DNA from: UBA9926 sp913052075 | Lineage (GTDB): Bacteria > Pseudomonadota > Gammaproteobacteria > Pseudomonadales > Azotimanducaceae | Length of the DNA: 9,079 bases | Assembly: GCA_913052075.1 (NCBI GenBank) | Contig: CAJXDD010000108.1 | Span: 1-9,079, forward strand | Reading direction: 5' to 3' | Shown here: in pieces, positions 7,711 to 9,079 of the stretch | Layout: each line of letters starts with the position of its first letter | How positions within the stretch are numbered: the stretch's first letter is position 1 | Translations under genes and position numbers: made by a program | Notes under the pieces: generated by a model | Database searches by the model: none | What the model saw: only the letters and a program-made list of their open reading frames with translations | What the model was told of the DNA's origin: nothing

Positions 7711-7735
7711 CGCCGAGTCGCAAAGGCGCACTCAA

Positions 7736-7740
7736 AGAGG
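7736..7740 (+). promoter_or_regulatory. Ribosome binding site deciding the GTG start of the protease gene
   Basis: AGAGG lies 7 bases upstream of GTG 7748. The nearby ATG at 7743 is in a different frame and only 2 bases from the site. This supports GTG as the true start. Confidence 0.7.
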
Positions 7741-7747
7741 AAATGCT

Positions 7748-8866
7748 GTGGTTCGGTTTTCATTGGGCTTCATTGCTGTAGCGATCGTTACACTCTTTTT
7801 TGTTTTCCCAGAGTCGAGTGATACGACGCGCCCTTCACTCAACCGAGCGACGGCAGCAGAATCTCCTGCGCCCGCGGCCAACATTGACCTCACCAGTGAT
7901 GAAGCCAACAACATTAGCGTCTTTGAGGCTGCAAGCCCCTCTGTAGTCTTTGTCACTAATACTCAATTGCGTCGCCGCCGATTTTCACTCAATGTCATGG
8001 AGATCCCAAAGGGATCAGGAACGGGCTTCGTTTGGGACGAAAGTGGCCTAATCGTGACAAACTTTCATGTGGTTTACGGCGCTAACAGAATCACTATCAC
8101 GCTGCAGTCGGGTAATAGCTATGAGGCAGAAATCGTAGGCGCTTCACCAGAAAAAGACATCGCACTCTTGTCGATCAGAGCACCAAATGAGGCGCTCGTT
8201 CCCCTTCCACTTGGCGACTCCAACCAACTTGCGGTTGGGCGAAAAGTCCTGGCCATTGGCAACCCCTTCTCACTAGATACAACGCTAACCGTTGGTGTTG
8301 TGAGTGCACTCGGGCGCGAGATTAAATCCATGAATAATCGGACAATCTCTGGCGTCATTCAGACTGACGCTGCCATCAACCCAGGCAATTCGGGTGGACC
8401 GCTGCTGAATTCAAAAGGTGAATTAATCGGCGTCAACACCGCGATTTACAGTCCGTCAGGTGCGAGCGCCGGCATTGGCTTCGCAATTCCAGTCGCGACG
8501 CTCAAAAACATTATTCCCCAGCTACAAAAATATGGTCGCCTATACCGACCTGTTTTAGGGATTGAGACGCTTTCCGACTCATGGGCAAGTCGACTGAAAA
8601 TCAAAGGCGTGGTGCTATTCGCCGTTAAGCCTGGGCTTCCGGCGGCAAAAGCTGGAATGATTGGTGTGCGCGAGGATATACGAGGCAACATTCACCTCGG
8701 AGATGTCATCATCGCCATCGATGGCGAGCCGGTCACCGACGAGGACTCCATGCTATCGTTACTCGAGAACCGCCAACCGGGCGATGTCGTGCAGGTCACC
8801 TGTCTGCGTGATGACGAGATCAAGGAATTTGAACTTACTCTTACTGCGCCCTTCTCCGAGTTATAA
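7748..8866 (+). CDS. htrA: HtrA/Deg-type serine protease with one PDZ domain, membrane-anchored
   Basis: Periplasmic quality-control or signalling protease of the trypsin-like HtrA family, 372 residues from a GTG start. Order of parts: an N-terminal hydrophobic segment (about residues 4-20, probably an uncleaved anchor), a Pro/Ala/Ser-rich linker (to about 50), the protease domain with catalytic His107 (VTNFHVV), Asp137 (EKDIALL) and Ser215 (NPGNSGGP), and a single PDZ domain (about 285-368). The architecture and size match DegS (355 residues), which triggers the sigmaE envelope stress response by cutting RseA. However, the protease domain (IPKGSGTGFVWDESG, TAIYSPSGASAGIGF) looks more like the Deg1/cyanobacterial HtrA branch than E. 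coli DegS, so a DegS role is not certain. It follows tolC by 37 bases with no terminator between, so they are likely co-transcribed. All catalytic residues are intact. Confidence 0.94.
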   Translation: MVRFSLGFIAVAIVTLFFVFPESSDTTRPSLNRATAAESPAPAANIDLTSDEANNISVFEAASPSVVFVTNTQLRRRRFSLNVMEIPKGSGTGFVWDESGLIVTNFHVVYGANRITITLQSGNSYEAEIVGASPEKDIALLSIRAPNEALVPLPLGDSNQLAVGRKVLAIGNPFSLDTTLTVGVVSALGREIKSMNNRTISGVIQTDAAINPGNSGGPLLNSKGELIGVNTAIYSPSGASAGIGFAIPVATLKNIIPQLQKYGRLYRPVLGIETLSDSWASRLKIKGVVLFAVKPGLPAAKAGMIGVREDIRGNIHLGDVIIAIDGEPVTDEDSMLSLLENRQPGDVVQVTCLRDDEIKEFELTLTAPFSEL

Positions 8867-9079
8867 AGGCCTGTCAGTTTTCGGACCATGCTCGTGATCA
8901 CTGAAGAAGCATCGAGGCTCTCCCTAAGCGCTGCGTCAAGTTCTGTCAGTACCCGTTGTCAGAAAAGACGACAAGAGACAACCCATTTCAGATAGCCAAC
9001 TTAGAGTCCATGAATCCATCATCTGGGCAATGAACCCAAATCGAGGTGTGATACAGTGGACGCTTTATTTATTTGAGCA
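8867..9079. other. Unassigned tail downstream of the protease gene
   Basis: No complete gene is seen. An inverted repeat GTTGTC/GACAAC (8955-8960 and 8977-8982) encloses 16 bases; it lacks a T tract and is weak as a terminator. An ATG at 9030 opens a frame that runs to the window end (MNPNRGVIQWTLYLFE), which could be the start of the next gene, but no good ribosome binding site precedes it. Confidence 0.35.

Noticed and set aside
7710..7729. GCGCC/GGCGC inverted repeat between tolC and the protease gene
   Set aside because: Only 5 bp with a 10-base loop and no T tract; it does not support a terminator between the two genes.
1..9079. CRISPR array, insertion sequence, prophage or defence system
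   Set aside because: No regularly spaced repeats, transposase, integrase or terminal inverted repeats were seen; the genes are housekeeping and envelope functions.

Overview
The window reads as an ordinary chromosomal stretch of a Gram-negative, probably proteobacterial (possibly marine gammaproteobacterial) organism. The evidence is a TolC-type outer-membrane channel with a signal peptide, a membrane-anchored HtrA/Deg protease, sigma70-like promoter hexamers and Shine-Dalgarno sites. Base composition looks moderate and even, with no obvious island. The species is not identifiable from the sequence alone. All five convincing genes lie on the + strand.

Layout. (1) 3-887: the 3' part of a ribose-phosphate pyrophosphokinase gene (prs), cut by the window edge. 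(2) 893-1001: a promoter with an exact TTGACA -35 box and a short GC-rich hairpin in the leader. (3) 1002-4154: a full isoleucyl-tRNA synthetase of the long, eukaryote-like IleS2 type, not the common proteobacterial IleS1. (4) 4155-4519: a gap of 365 bases with a 10-bp stem-loop after ileS and, at its right end, a good promoter for the next gene. (5) 4520-5911: a stand-alone amidase-signature hydrolase with an intact Lys-Ser-Ser triad. (6) 5912-6277: a gap with no convincing gene. (7) 6278-6370: a possible 30-codon leader ORF with a strong ribosome binding site that overlaps the start of tolC. (8) 6355-7710: a TolC-family outer-membrane factor. (9) 7748-8866: a trypsin-like HtrA/Deg protease with one PDZ domain, 37 bases after tolC and probably in the same transcript. 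(10) 8867-9079: an unassigned tail.

How the genes fit together. prs (PRPP for nucleotide, His and Trp synthesis) and ileS (Ile-tRNA charging) are housekeeping functions, but ileS has its own promoter. The amidase appears to be its own unit. tolC and the protease form a plausible two-gene envelope unit (export channel plus periplasmic quality control). There is no CRISPR array, insertion sequence, prophage gene, tRNA, rRNA or recognisable defence system, and I see no clear new multi-gene system. The most interesting points are the eukaryote-like IleS2 as a chromosomal synthetase, the leader ORF with a T8 slippery run overlapping tolC, the unusual Prs, and the tolC-Deg pair.
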